Below, piece by piece: positions 33,859 to 46,158 of a stretch of DNA of 64,000 bases. The first letter of the stretch is position 1. Each line of letters starts with the position of its first letter. Both the position numbers and the translations under genes were made by a program. The notes under the pieces were generated by a model, which worked only from the letters and a program-made list of their open reading frames with translations, did not search any database and had not been told where the DNA came from. The stretch spans positions 3,394,535-3,458,534 of the forward strand of contig JAJEKV010000094.1 in NCBI GenBank assembly GCA_021234155.1, read 5' to 3'. Source of the stretch: Isoetes taiwanensis. Lineage: Eukaryota; Streptophyta; Lycopodiopsida; Isoetales; Isoetaceae.

Positions 33859-36800
33859 TTAATGTGAAGTTTCAGCAAACTGAACTGTCTTCTTAACTGA
33901 ATATGCAGTGCATGTATTTCCTGTAACATTCATAGACTCTCTGAACTTGATAAACTTATTCTCAACAAGAGCCTTAGTGAATATATCTGCTGTTTGGTCT
34001 GCTGTATTGACATAAGTCATTTGAATATACCCTTTTGCAGCTAAATCTCTTATGAAATGAATGTTTAACTCAATGTGTTTGGTCCTCTCATGATCAACTG
34101 GATTTTTGACAATAGCCATGCAGCTTTGGCTGTCAGTAAAAATCTGTGTGGGATTTTCTTGCAAACAGTCTAACTCATTAAGTAGCCTTCTTGACCAAGC
34201 AATTTCCTTAGCAACTAATGATGCAGCAGAATATTCTGCTTCTGCTGTGGACATGGCTATAGCACTTTGTTTTTTTGTTCTCCAGGCTATTGGACCTCCT
34301 CCTAACATTATAACATAACCTGAAGTTGATCTCCTGCCACTGAGATCACCTCCCCAATCAGCATCACTAAATGCTTCCAAGGTTAGATTTTTTGAACTGA
34401 AATTTATACCATGATCTGATGTCCCTTTTAAGTACCTCAGTACTCTTTTCCCAGCTGTCCAATGTAGCTTACTAGGATTATGGTTTCTTCTGCTGAGTAT
34501 GTTGACTGCATAGGCAATTTCAGGCCTTGTATTATTAGCCAAATAGAGCAGACAGCCTATAAGAGATCGATAAGGTATTTCTTCCATCTCTTTCTTTTCA
34601 ACTTCTGAGATTTCCATATCTGCTGTAAGTTTATGTCCTGAAACTATAGGAGTTTTAGCTGAGTTGGCATGCTCAAGATTAAATCTTTTCAGCATGTTTT
34701 CGATATGCCTGTGTTGTGTGAGCTTCAAACAACCTTTCCCTCTATCTCTAGTTACTTCTATTCCAAGAAAATGCCTCAATTCTCCAAGATCTGTCATTCT
34801 AAATCTGTTCTTGAGAATTTTCTTACACTGATCTAAACAAGAAGTGCTATTTGCTGCCATAATGCAATCATCCACATAAAGTGCAATGATGCAATATTCT
34901 TTTCCATTTCTGAACCTGTACAAGTTACCATCATTTTGTAATTTTTCAAAGCTTTGTTCTTTGAGAAACTAATCAATGCAGTTGTACCATTTCCTTGGTG
35001 ACTGCTTGAGTCCATAGACAGCTCTATTTAACTTCCATATTTTGTTTTTCCCTTGTTCAAAACCAAAAGGTTGTCTTAGGTATACAGTCTCCTCTAATTT
35101 TGCATTTAGAAAGGCAGTCTTTACATCCATATGATGTAACTCGAGGTCTAAAGCATTTGCTATGCTTAACAACATTCTGAGGCTTGTCAATTTGACAATT
35201 GGGGAGTAGGTTTCATCATAATCCTTTCCCTTTTTCTGACTAAACCCCTGAGCCACCAATCTGGCTTTATATTTCAGACTTCCATCTGCATTTGTTTTCA
35301 GTTTATATAGCCATTTGCTTCCTATTATATGCTTGTCTGCTGTATGCTCCTCTAACTCATATGTGTGCGTATCCTTGAAAGATTCCATCTCTTCATTCAT
35401 TGCTTCCATCCATTTTTCCTTTTCTGGTGAATTCAACACCTCTTCAAATGTTCTGGGAACACAAGAGTCTTCTGTTATACTCAAAACTTGATCATGGTCT
35501 ATGTATCTATCTTGTATTCTTTTGCTTCTCTCTGCCTCTGTTCTACCATACTGATTTACATCAATTTGAGTGTCTTCAAGAAGTTTTGCTGCTTGTGTCC
35601 TTCTTTTGCTGATTTGATTATGATCAGACATCTCCATTTGCTTATCTACTTCTGTTTCATTTGTACCAGCATGTTCTGACCTGTCATCATCATCAGAATC
35701 TGAATTTGTTATGTCATCAACCTGCTTATGCATTTGCTCGATTTCTGCTTGGTCTTTAGTACCTATTTCTGCTTTAGTAACATCATTGTTTTTCATTCTG
35801 TCCCTGTAAAGTGCATCCTCATGAAACAAGACATCCCTGCTTATAATTATTTGTTTCTTGAGAGGGTTGTATAACCTGTATCCCTTTGACTCCTCATCAT
35901 AGCCTACTAGGTAGCCAACTTCTGCTTTGTTGTCCAATTTTCTCCTTAACTCATTAGGTACATGAATGTATGCCAAACAACCATATACTTTAAACATATC
36001 ATAATTAATAATTTTGTTACTATTAGACCATAGATTCTCAGGCACATTACCTTTTATAGCTGCTGTTGGCAGTTTGTTTTGAACAAGTGTGGCAGTCTTC
36101 AAAGCTTCTTCCCAAAGGTAATTTGGCAGTCCACTTTGTTTGATCATGGATCTCACAGCATCCATGAGTGTTCTATTTTTCCTCTCGGCTACCCCATTCT
36201 GTTGAGGGCTGAACCTGCAAGTTAATTGTCTTCTTATGCCATTGGCAATACAAAAAAGCTTTAATTTTGTTGACAAATACTCTCCTCCTCGGTCAGATCT
36301 TAGGCATTTCAATTTGTGGCCAGTTTCTCTTTCTACTTCAGCTACATATTGTTTAAAAGCTTGCAATGCTTGTGACTTTCTTTCAAGACAATAAATTTTG
36401 CATTTTCGAGAGTAATCATCAATAAATGTGATGAAGTACCTCTTATTTGTCCTGCTTTTGATATTTAGAGGACCACAAATGTCAGAATGCACAAGTTCAA
36501 GAACTTGATTTGCTCGATTTCCTGATTTTTTGAAGGGCAACCTATTTATCTTCCCAAGCATGCATCCTTCACACATAATCCCATCTGTTTTAATGTTTTT
36601 GCATGATATCCAACCCTTTTCAGCCAAAAACTTTATATTGTTGCAATGTGTATGAGCCAACCTATTATGCCATAATTCTGTTTCAGATTTAGTTATGCAA
36701 TTTATACTGCTATTGACAATGCCTTCTAACTGAAAAAGATTTCCAAATCTCTTTGCATAAAATTTCAATTCATTGTCAAGAAAAATACTACAACCTTGGG

Positions 36801-38115
36801 AATCAAAATCAATCTTGTATCCCAAGTCAACAAGTTGACTAACTGAAATCAAATTCTTAATCAGAGTAGGAACACATAAGACATTTTCTATGTCTACTAT
36901 GTTTCCATTCAAGTCTATTAGCTGCAGCAATCCAGACCCTTCAGCATATTGAACTTCTCCATTCCCAACTTGGATTCTGCTTTTTCGTGTGGCATCAATG
37001 TTCTTGAGTAGATCAGTAGTCTGTACTACTGATCTCTCAGCTCCACTATCAACTACAACAACATCAGATTTATTAGTTTCATAATTTTCATGTTTGCCAA
37101 TCAACAATTTTTTTACCTCATTTTCATCTTGATCTTCTTCCTTTGCATTATCTTCTGCTGCCTTTGTGATATGTACTCCTGCTGGTTTGCTTCCTTCCCT
37201 TTTTGCAAATCCTCTTCCTCCTCTTGGATTTCTTTCCTTTCCTCTCCCTTGATTATAATCTTTGGGAGTTGAGCATTTAGCTGCTACATGTCCTCTTCCT
37301 CCACAATTAAAGCAATTGAATTCTTTTTTAAGCTTGGGACATTCACTTTTGAAGTGGCCAATCTCATGGCAATAGTAGCATGTAACTTTCTTTTTAGTAC
37401 TAGTAAGAAGTATCTCAGCAGATTCCTCTCCTTCTTTTAGTTTCTTCTGCTCAAATTCAGTTCTCAAGACCTTCTCTGCCTCTTCTCTTGTTTTACACAT
37501 GTTTCTCACAAACATGCCTAATTGTTCATTATCGCTAATAGCTCTGGAAATTTGTAACACTTGACTTCTGTATGATATATTGACTCCAGCTGCTGCTAAA
37601 TCAGCAGCCATATTGTCAAAATGATTAAAATATTCTGATACATCTCCATCAACATGAAGCTTAAGCCCTCTGAGCTCATTCTCCAAGAGTTCTATTTGGG
37701 ACGAAGTTTTTTCTTCATAGTTTTTCAGCAAAAAGATCCACATTTGTCTAGGACTCTTTTCCCTCAATTTAAGTCTGATGGTAGAACTTACCTTGCACGA
37801 AATTATTCCCTGTGCTTCCTTGACTCGTGCATATTTTGATCTTCCTGCCACTCCACCTTGGCTGATCACTGTTTCCCTGGCACTTGTTTCCCCTGCATTT
37901 GCATTAGTAACATTTGCATTTACAGATCCTTCTGATCCAGACCTTTCTATGGTGTTAACTGGACTGCTCAAATCCACACCTTCAGGATCTACAAGATCCC
38001 ACAACTCTTCTACTTCAAGAATGTGTTTAATAGCATCTTTCCATACCTGAAAGCCTGCTCCTCCTTTGAATACTTCAACACTGCTCAACAAACTAGCACC
38101 AAACCTGCTTGACAT
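33859..38115 (-). CDS. Copia gag-pol polyprotein with one in-frame stop
   Basis: ATG at 38115. Domains in order: Gag (UBN2-type, to ~residue 235); two CCHC knuckles, CYYCHEIGHFKSEC (~244-257) and CFNCGGRGHVAAKC (~264-278); protease VVDSGAERSVV (~352); pre-integrase LWHNRLAH (~478); integrase with HSDICGP, LRSDRGGEY and QQNGVAERKN (D, D, E; ~545-640). Reverse transcriptase starts near residue 930 (KWLYKLK, KARLVAQGF), with LYVDDC downstream of the stop. RNase H has EAFSDADWGGD and STAEAEY, ending at 33859. A single TAG at 34969-34971 lies inside RT; the frame on both sides is the same, so it is a point change and not a frameshift. About 1,400 codons, usual for Copia. The order protease-integrase-RT-RNase H fixes the superfamily. 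Confidence 0.96.
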
Positions 38116-38158
38116 CTTCCTTTAAAAATGAACAAGCACAACCTGCTCTGATACCAAA

Positions 38159-38730
38159 TGATGAAACAAATGAAGTTCCCTTAGTCACAATAACAATCTA
38201 GATAATGATTTCGATATATCTCCTTCAAAACCAATCAAACTATGCTTAGACAATCATGCAACTAGAACCATAAGCCAAATATTTGAATGTTACTGTTCAT
38301 AAGGGTATTGACCCGATTACTGTAGTTTAGTTGACCCAAAACCTTCACGACTCAAACCAAACTTAGATCCAACTTTGAACGATGATACAAGACTGAATTT
38401 TTGCCGAATTTCCTCTCACTATTATGTTCAAGGTCTGAGTATTATATACAATTGCAATCCCTAAGCTTACGATCGGCCGGTTAAGCCGTTAGGATAGGCC
38501 GACAATGAGTTGGCCTTATTTAAATGGTTTTGGCTCCATTTCGGTAGCCACGACCTTCTCTTCAACTTTAGAAATATTTCAATGTACAATAATGGTTGGA
38601 AAACCATTGAATAATTTACTCACATGTAGACCTAGGTTTGTTAATCATAATAACCTAGGTTAATGAGACTGTGAGTGCACGCATACCTTATAAGCTCCAA
38701 TATATGATGAACAACTTGTCAATTCCAACA
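38159..38730 (-). repeat. Copia 5' LTR (572 bp)
   Basis: Partner of 33209-33774. The primer-binding site TGGTATCAGAGC reads on the minus strand at about 38145-38156, two bases inside the LTR. The near-identity of the two LTRs indicates a recent insertion. Confidence 0.95.
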
Positions 38731-41039
38731 TCCACATTCTTATTCCATTTTCTGGAATCCACTCTTTATGGGTTGGCCGCATCTTATATTGCATAATGGG
38801 AACCCATCCATTTTAAATCGGAATAGCAATGGGTCGGTATGGCCTGTTAGACGTTGGCCCTTATCAGGGATATATCCCTTGACAAAGCCTTTCCAATCTG
38901 GAACTTCATCCACAAAATATGGAACAGGAGACTTTGCATTGCACTTGCTAAACAAGTAAAGCAACTCAGACAAAGTTAGAGCATCCGATGAACTCATTAA
39001 CGTCAAAAAGTTCCCAAACAATGCATCAATATCGTCATGAGTATGCCCAACTATCATGAAGCCAACCTGAATCTCATCGAATACCTTAAGCCATGTCAAA
39101 TAAGAGAGGTAGGAGAACACATATCTATTTTTATTTTGACCCGATGCATTATCCAACTGTAAGTAGAGATTTCGAGGAAGAGGATTGAAGCCTTCTAAGT
39201 AGGCACCAGAAGATGAAGGCATCTTCTCTTGTGTCTGCGCTAGCTTATGCTGCAGTGGTCGAGTGGCTTGCATCAATTGATGCAGTGGCTTGCATCAATT
39301 TGCAATTTGCAATCTGTAGTTCTGCTTCCACACAGATCACCACACTTGTTTTCTTCTGGCAACTCAAGATAGTGTAGGATTCTAGAAAGTGATCCAACAT
39401 GAAAGTTTGAGTCATCCTTCCAAAGATCAAGAGAGAAATGGCCATAAGCCCGTCCACCATGACCATGTGCCAATGCTCTGTCAAAGCCGCTCTTCAAGCG
39501 ATCTCCTCTCCAAACGGACTTTGCGAGATGGTGACTTCTTGGTGTGAGTGTTTTGACCTGATCCATCTTATCATGTATTATGCAAAGGTGACTTTTCGGC
39601 GACGATGTGATAATGCACGCCAATGCCAATATTGACTCCCTCTACAGAACGTTGTTCCAACATATGTGCCCGTCGTTGAATTGAAAGGTTAAGCCTCTCC
39701 CTTGTATCTTTTGTTCTTTCCAATTTGCTGATGACTACACATATGTTACACTTGGAGAATGTTTGTATTTTTGCTATCTTGCCGACGCCTGAAACTCTTT
39801 CTTCCAAATATTGTAAAAAGAGGGCAAGGTTACACTCTTTCCCCACAATTCTTCCACCACGGCACCCACTTCCTTATGTATGCTCTTCTTATTAAGGATG
39901 GAAGGAAGTTTGTGAACATTCTCCCTTATATCATCCTTTCCTTTTTGCTTCTATGTGGAATGCTCTCCAAATTCTCACTAATGAAGGTATCAAGCACACT
40001 TTTACGTAGCTAGTGTCCGGATCTAGGCTTCTTAGAGCATGTATTACCATGCTCAAGCCCATTTTCCACCTAACTTTCGAACCTCTTCCTCCAACTATAA
40101 AGCGTAGACTGAGCAACTCCTAAAGCCACGCCCATGCGGAATTGACACTCCACTGCGAGACCACTACTTTTTCGCCTCCAGACCGCCCTGTATAAGTTAC
40201 ACTCAACACATCAAAACAAAAGCGTAATCCTCGCATTTGCTTGATTGAGAATAAAATTCTTTTCTTAAGGCACATACTTGCTCTCGGCTCAGTTTTTTGA
40301 CACATTTGTCCTTGCAGCATGTTGATTTTGGAGCACTCTTGATTGACTTGGAAGCGCACATCCTCTCCTCCTTGCTATCCCCCTTTGGTTCCCTCCTGAC
40401 CCTCTTCACATATGTATATTTCCTTTTCCTCTTGAATTGCTTCTCAACATCAGCTTCCAAGCACTCAACTTCTAAGTCATCCTGTTCGAGGAGCAGCTCG
40501 AGCTTGTAAATGTTATTGAAACTGTCCTACCATCATGAAGCAAAACATCATGGGTCTCCCCTGTGTTACTAGGCTCGTTAGCTAGAGGCCTCTCAAAGCC
40601 TAAGCATGACATGACCTGATATTTTGGTTTCCCGTTGGATCTATTATGTTACCCAACTGAAAGCCGACCTTTGATTCACCCAAGAACTCATCGTCTATAG
40701 GGTGAAAGTATCTTTGGTGGGTAGCAAAAAAAAGCGACCCAAAGACCCAAAGACCAAAGACCCTTCACACTACTTTTCCACCCTTCACCAATTGAAGTGT
40801 AACCTATGCTATGCCCGTCACTTCACATAGGGGCGTGCGTTTCAATCATAACCTTCTTACAGCCCACCGTAACTAATGGTGTGACCGAAAAGGGTAGCGA
40901 ACTTTAATTTGTAATTTCGAACCGTGCTCCCCACCTTTTGCTACTCGGCCATATAGCCCGGGAGAAGAAGCTCTAAATTTCGGGGATTCACTCCAAGCTT
41001 AGTATTCCAAAACTCAAACGCCAAAAACTATGGTGAAGA

Positions 41040-43100
41040 AGGTTGTTAATCCGCCCATTTCAGCCGGCAATTCCAATGGATGCCATCGCGGGGGTAAAGC
41101 AAAATGCAAATCAATTTTGATGGCTTATGGTGCCACGTTAATTTGTTTTCTTGATTTCTTTCAGCCCGAAGGAGCGTGCCCCTAAGACCCGACACGGGCG
41201 ATTGCCGAAAAAGCGAGGAGGACTTCCATGCCTCTGGCGGGTCTATCAAGCGAGGGTGTGCATCCCTCTCAATTTCGAAACGGATGTGATATCTCGCAGT
41301 GAGAATATAATGAGGTTTGGGATACCAATGGTGTCATTCGAACAAGACATCCATCGACAAAATAAGGCGGAGCACGAAGAAGCTCTAATTGAGTTTTGTT
41401 GAGCAAGATATACCGGAAGGATTGAAGAAACAGAGAAGTAAGGAAGACGGTTTCCTTTTTATTTGCATTCAACAAGCGCAAGAGGGCCAAAGCGGGGATC
41501 CAGAAAATTTCAAGGTCAATTGGGCAGCGGTGGCGACAAAAGCGAGAGCCTATTCGAGCAAGGTCAAGAGTGAACCCGGCACCGGTGGCCACCATGAACC
41601 GCAAAGAGCCCCGACAAATCCGCGCCGGAACAACGGCACACGAAAGCATTGCGAGAAAAGCCAGCCTCGGCGAACGCTGCTGTAAAATTAGAAGGGAGGT
41701 TGTCATTCGGGAGTACTTCAATGTGTCCAGCAGCATTCGGCTTATGGGGAAAATATTTCCCGTCACGGAAAGCATGATCAAGATATCACGAGGAAGCCCT
41801 AAAATTGCGGCCGAGAATGACCTAGTGTCAAAGAAGGAGCAGGCTGTCGAATCGCGAGGCAAAGGGAAGCTTCTTCTCGGCTGCGAGAGGGAAGTTGAAG
41901 ACCATAAAGGATAATATTGCGTCTTCAAGCCTTTGCGCGGATCTAATGTAGGTGTCTCTGCTTGAGATTCATATTTTTTGGAGAGGGAGAAAGATATGGC
42001 GAGAATATATGTTGAAGTCCCTACTTGAAATGGGGGTGGGCCAATAGATCAAACACATGTGTAGAAAAGGTGGCTGCACTAAGCTGGCGAGATTGCCAAC
42101 AACGAGTCCCTCCTTGCAAAAAGCCAGCTGACACTTAAAAGAATGTCACCCGGTGAGGGAGATGACCAAGAGAAATGATCACTTGAGTCGGCATCACTCC
42201 AATACCATTCAGATTGCCAATTGGAGATGAGGAGAGATGCTCCACGTGGTCTTGCATTCGGGATGATTACACCCTCGGCTTTCTGGGATGAAATGTGGAC
42301 ATCATTATCACGTTAAGCTTGCACCGGTTGCTCATGGAAAAAGGATCTTTCCTCGAGTGCACGAGAGACCATTCCCTCTTGGCTTAGTGCGGGAAATAGG
42401 TAAGCTTAATCTGATGCGGGAAGTGTTGCATCTTTGGAACAGCTCACAAAACCGAGAAGAAGATAATTGATGTTGATGAGCATGTAGACACAACTCACGG
42501 TAGCGGCGGGGAAAAGGAAACAAAGAAATCACACCAAAAAGTAAAAAGGACCCGGGATCAGCCAAGCACAAGTCCACAAGGGTTCACACCCACGTAAAGA
42601 CATGGGAAAAAAGGTACATGCTGTTTTTGGGGCTCGATTTTGAATTGATAGCATCGAGAAGGTCTTTGTAGACATTGGACAACAAACTACCGGCCTCTTG
42701 ACTGCTACGCGACACTTGGCGGCCGCATCTTTGGAGACACCAAAGCATCTTGAATCAAAGGGAGATTCAAGTAGTAGTGATGGTGCCAACAACTATAGTA
42801 TAGTTCCAAATTCTGCATTTGCCTCTACAAAGGCCTCCTCTAACACATTGTTCTTTGCGAGGGAAGGAAAACGATGGCGAAGATGTCGGCAATCAGTTTC
42901 GAGCGGTCGTTAAGCGGTGAAACAGTTGACCACGGTCAAGGGCCGGGAAGGTTGTGGAAGAAGAAAGTGAGGGTGAGTCGAGAAAATGACCTTGATGAGG
43001 GCGTCCCCATAGAAGTAGCATTTGGAAAGAAAAACATGGCTAATGTAAGTTTGCCTTATGTATTTCGGGCAAGCAAACCTTGATTTTTGCAAGACAACCC
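41040..43100 (+). other. Open, low-support coding-like stretches inside the TIR element
   Basis: Overlapping open frames on both strands (plus: 41570-41914; 42874-43083; minus: 41928-41269) have no recognisable motif. Plus-strand text such as ESMIKISRGSPKIAAENDLV is the most protein-like, but no family is recognised. It may be the remains of the element's own genes. I do not call a gene here. Confidence 0.25.
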
Positions 43101-43822
43101 TAAACCATCAGCCAAAAGGTTTTTGTTCAAACAATTAATATATTTGATCCTGTTTTATTCCACCTTTAATGTGCAAATTTTGGTTTGGATTATTCAACTT
43201 AGGATTACGTAAAAACTTGTGCTTGAGAAAAAGAAGGCAGCCAATGGTTATACTTAGTGAATCGATGAAGAAGACAATCTGAGATAAAGAAGTGCCGGCA
43301 CAAACTCTAACATACAAAAGGTGCACATTATCTGTTATATTTCAGAATGTGTTTTGAATTTCAGTTGTTAATTGCGACTCATCCTTGCATGCGAGGAGAA
43401 CAAGGCAATCGTGAATGAATGAAAAGCGGGGACAAAAGGCAAAGCAAGGGTTCTTGATAGCGGGGGAAACACCCATACATTGGGGGCGGGGAGATACCAA
43501 TAAGGATGAATCGACTATGGCTATCGGCACTCTCCATCATCTGGTAGCAAAGATAAAGCGAGTCCGGCGGGTTGCGGCCTTGTCCGGCCCTCCCGATAGC
43601 ACTTCCCGTGAGTCCGGCACACATTGCGGCCGGAGACAAGCACGATGCGGCACACATCGGCGGTGGTTGCAAACGTCCAAGGATGGACACCCAGGGCGGA
43701 AGTTGATGGTGCTTTGGGCGTAAATGGTGTCTTGGCACGAACACAACGAGAGGAGAATGAGCGGGGAAAATCTTGCCTCCACCACAAACCAAGCATGTTG
43801 TAAAAAACTGCAAATAAGTACC

Positions 43823-44363
43823 TCATTTGCGGACCCGGGGGTATCATGAGTTTGTGGAGTGGAGCCTTTCTGCAGAGGTTTGATATTGTTATTTGGAGTG
43901 CTTCTCTACTTGAATACAAAGGGATATGGTGGATGCATTGTTCCCTGATTTGCGGACCAGATTCTTGAAGGTTTATGGTCAAGAGCATTGCTATGCATGC
44001 AAGCATCCAAACAGCGAAAAAAGCGATTTTTTCAAGGAGTTGAAGGTTGTACTTGAGGATTTTCCTCAAAATCATGGTATGATTTTCTTGGTTGATGACA
44101 GCCTACACAAAGGGTTTCTAAACCCTGCACACACAACCCTTCCCATTATGCCTTTCAAGGGGCAAGAAGAGGACAACTTCTTGCAGAAGTTTGTGTGTCC
44201 AACTTTGGAGTACTTGTCTTCCCATCTTTGTACGAGGAAAGCGATCTCACGCGAGGTTGACATCAGCGATGCATGGTTGGAAGAGGAGACAGGTTGTAGT
44301 CTTTGGATTCTTGCCTCAACAACTATCTTGTCTCGGCCTACTATATCCTCAATGCTCCATTAG
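43823..44363 (+). pseudogene. FCP1/NIF-like HAD phosphatase fragment (captured)
   Basis: Across two frames the plus strand reads RTRGYHEFVEW, then FLQRFDIVIWSASLLEY, then (43926-44363, open) LFPDLRTRFLKVYGQEHCYA. Next are FKELKVVLEDFP, MIFLVDDSLHKGFLNPAHTT and ..EEDNFLQKFVCPTLEYLSSH. These correspond to the middle and C-terminal blocks of the FCP1-homology domain: the IWSA strand, the VDDS..K..NP motif and the final helix. The catalytic DxDxT block that should lie upstream was not found, so only a partial gene is present. In the family these are Mg-dependent protein phosphatases. Its place inside the TIR element suggests gene capture. Confidence 0.75.
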
Positions 44364-44761
44364 AAGTACAAAGGCAGCTGCTGGGCACCCTTCCTGGCGA
44401 CCAGCATGACTCTGAAGACTTCGATGACTCATGAAGTAACCATTGTACAGTACTTTTTTGTAATATATATGTATGATTACTTTGTCTTATCTTCAGTATT
44501 GAGTGATATTGAGTGATGTTCTAATCTTGAGTGTACAATTTTCTGTAATATATATCAAGCTTACTCTCAATACTACAAGCATTGTTTCCAATACTAAGAT
44601 ACTCCAATAATTCAAACCAATACTACAAACATTGTCTTAGGGGCATTGTCTCCAATACAATGATCAAAATTTGAGACAAGTACACAAGTAACTACAGATT
44701 TGTTACAATGATAAAACAACTAGGCCAAGCATATTCAACCTTCATATGGCGGTGTCAAGGA

Positions 44762-45120
44762 TCATCGGTGAGTAGCTTTGTTCAAGGGAAAATCTGTTGG
44801 TGCGAGGAATCGATTCATCTCAAACTTGATAGGCGATCGTGATGGTATCTTTGGAAAGTCGGGGCCTTTGTCTTCAAGTAGCTCCCAACTACCATCTGGC
44901 TGGGCAGCATAGTACAAACCAGCCAACACATGTTCATCCACATTGAAGGTCTGACCCCAGCTATCCTTGACAATTCTGTCAAGGATATGCCTCGGCTTAA
45001 CACATTTGACCACATAGAAATCTGCATTCTCCTCGATTTCCTGCTTTCGGCTACTAACAACAAAGTTATCACCTTCCTCTACGTTTCCGGGATAGCCATT
45101 CTCCATCACCTTCAAAAATG
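44762..45120 (-). CDS. Unrecognised ORF, DUF7869-gene-like C-terminal region?
   Basis: An open stretch of 117 aa with GDNFVVSSRKQEIEENADFY, VVKCVKPRHILDRIVKDSWG, HVLAGLYYAAQPDGSWELLE and IKFEMNRFL. The pattern (a beta-rich module with 'WG..F..dE.v..G.YY') resembles the C-terminal modules that accompany DUF7869-type transposase-like proteins, but I cannot confirm it. Upstream pieces (45.15-45.6 kb, minus) include RTDYRIVLWWKGPSKYTK in a different frame. It is internal to the 7.7-kb TIR element. Confidence 0.35.
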
Positions 45121-46158
45121 CCTCATCGATTTAGATCTTGATACCTTCACCCGTGACTTATCGGCTTTAGTGTAACATATTTCCAATTCTTCAATCGTGC
45201 TTGTTCACACAAGATGACCGGTTTCCTTTCAAAGCGGTTACCACCGAAATAACTTAAACCTCTATGAGCCACCCTTGTGCTTGATTTGGCCAAGTATGTC
45301 GGATCTTTGTGTATTTGCTTGGTCCCTTCCACCACAGCACGATCCGGTAGTCTGTCCTATCAACATCATCCTTTCCAATTACCCGGAAGTACGCAAGGAA
45401 ACAATGTATTGCATCTCACGACGCGACATAATCTGGCACTACTCATCCAAGATCTGGCAGTTCCGCGAGACAACACTTAAAGCGGATGAAAGCACTATTC
45501 AGGCACATTCTGGCGGTTCTGAGGCGGCACTACTCAGCGAGAATACGGCGGATGAAAGCATAATACCTTTTGATGTCCCCGTTGTTGGTACCTTCATTCC
45601 AGCCGAGTTCGCGAATTCACATGCATCGGCCCGACACCCCTAAATCTCACCCCATCATACTTGAGGCTGCTCTCTAGTGAATGCCCCTTTAAGGGCTTGC
45701 CCTTGCCCATCGTGCTCTCCCTTACCATGGGCTGTCCCAAAGAAATTCCATACTATTTCCTTCCCTAGCTCATGGTGATATCTTGGTAGGAAATAGAATG
45801 GCGAACAGGATTTGAATTGGCTAGAACAACCATCGACCAAACTATATGCACGGAGAAATCTACACCATTTGATACAAGCCATGAATTGTGCTTTCTAAGG
45901 CAGTCTTTGCACAAAAAGAGTGTCATGAAGCTTGTCATCACTCAAGTAAAATGGGTTTCCTTCAATAGCTTTTCGATCCCGAATTGATGTCCATCCTATA
46001 TATGTGATGTGGGCGAGAATTGTTATCGGTCATTGTGCCAATCTTTGGCTTTGAACCTCCCTTTGTATTTTTATCTTTGTAATTCTGCAAAATCAATTCT
46101 GAAACAATGGTGTCATCTTGGATATTGTCCAGCAACTCCTAATTGCATGGCACGCCAT

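Larger units (their letters stand above)
33209..38730 (-). mobile_element. Ty1/copia LTR retrotransposon, nearly intact
   Basis: Two near-identical LTRs (33209-33774 and 38159-38730) enclose one long polyprotein frame on the minus strand. Just inside the 5' LTR is TGGTATCAGAGC, complementary to initiator tRNA-Met (primer site), and just before the 3' LTR is GAAGGAGGAG (polypurine tract). Flanking bases read GTGGA beside the 5' LTR and TTGGA beside the 3' LTR, an imperfect 5-bp duplication. It interrupts the DUF7869-type gene; across the junction the host frame (..RMW / KEDEN..) rejoins. Confidence 0.97.
32628..40460 (-). pseudogene. DUF7869-type transposase-like gene, split by a Copia element
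   Basis: Reading the minus strand: a basic N-terminus then CCKDKCVKKLSREQVCALRK (about 40.30 kb), a helix-turn-helix-like ALGVAQSTLYSWRKRFES (about 40.10 kb), and IHDKMDQVKT (39.56 kb). Next are LYLQLDNASGQNKNRYVFSY (about 39.15 kb) and MIVGHTHDDIDALFGNFL (about 39.03 kb). These Asp-rich blocks are the hallmarks of DUF7869-type proteins of plants and animals, and their D..D..D spacing suggests an RNase-H-fold nuclease (inference). After the Copia insertion (33209-38730) the frame resumes ..MW|KEDENGEPTLPTG.. to a C-terminal tail with MFVLVRPGDDETPTWLGFTE and IYVSWWMPVG, which looks like a BAH/chromo-type module. Several frameshifts (for example near 40.2, 39.9 and 39.3 kb, with a small duplication GCAGTGGCTTGCATCAATT at 39.26-39.30 kb) show it is a pseudogene even without the insertion. 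Confidence 0.72.

Noticed and set aside
34920-34975. Frameshift between two Copia ORFs
   Set aside because: Both ORFs are in the same frame and 45 bases apart; the break is a single TAG, with readable RT sequence between.
41269-41928. 219-aa minus-strand open frame
   Set aside because: Composition is odd (Leu/Ser/Arg-rich), there is no motif, and plus-strand frames over the same DNA look more protein-like; probably chance in GC-skewed transposon DNA.
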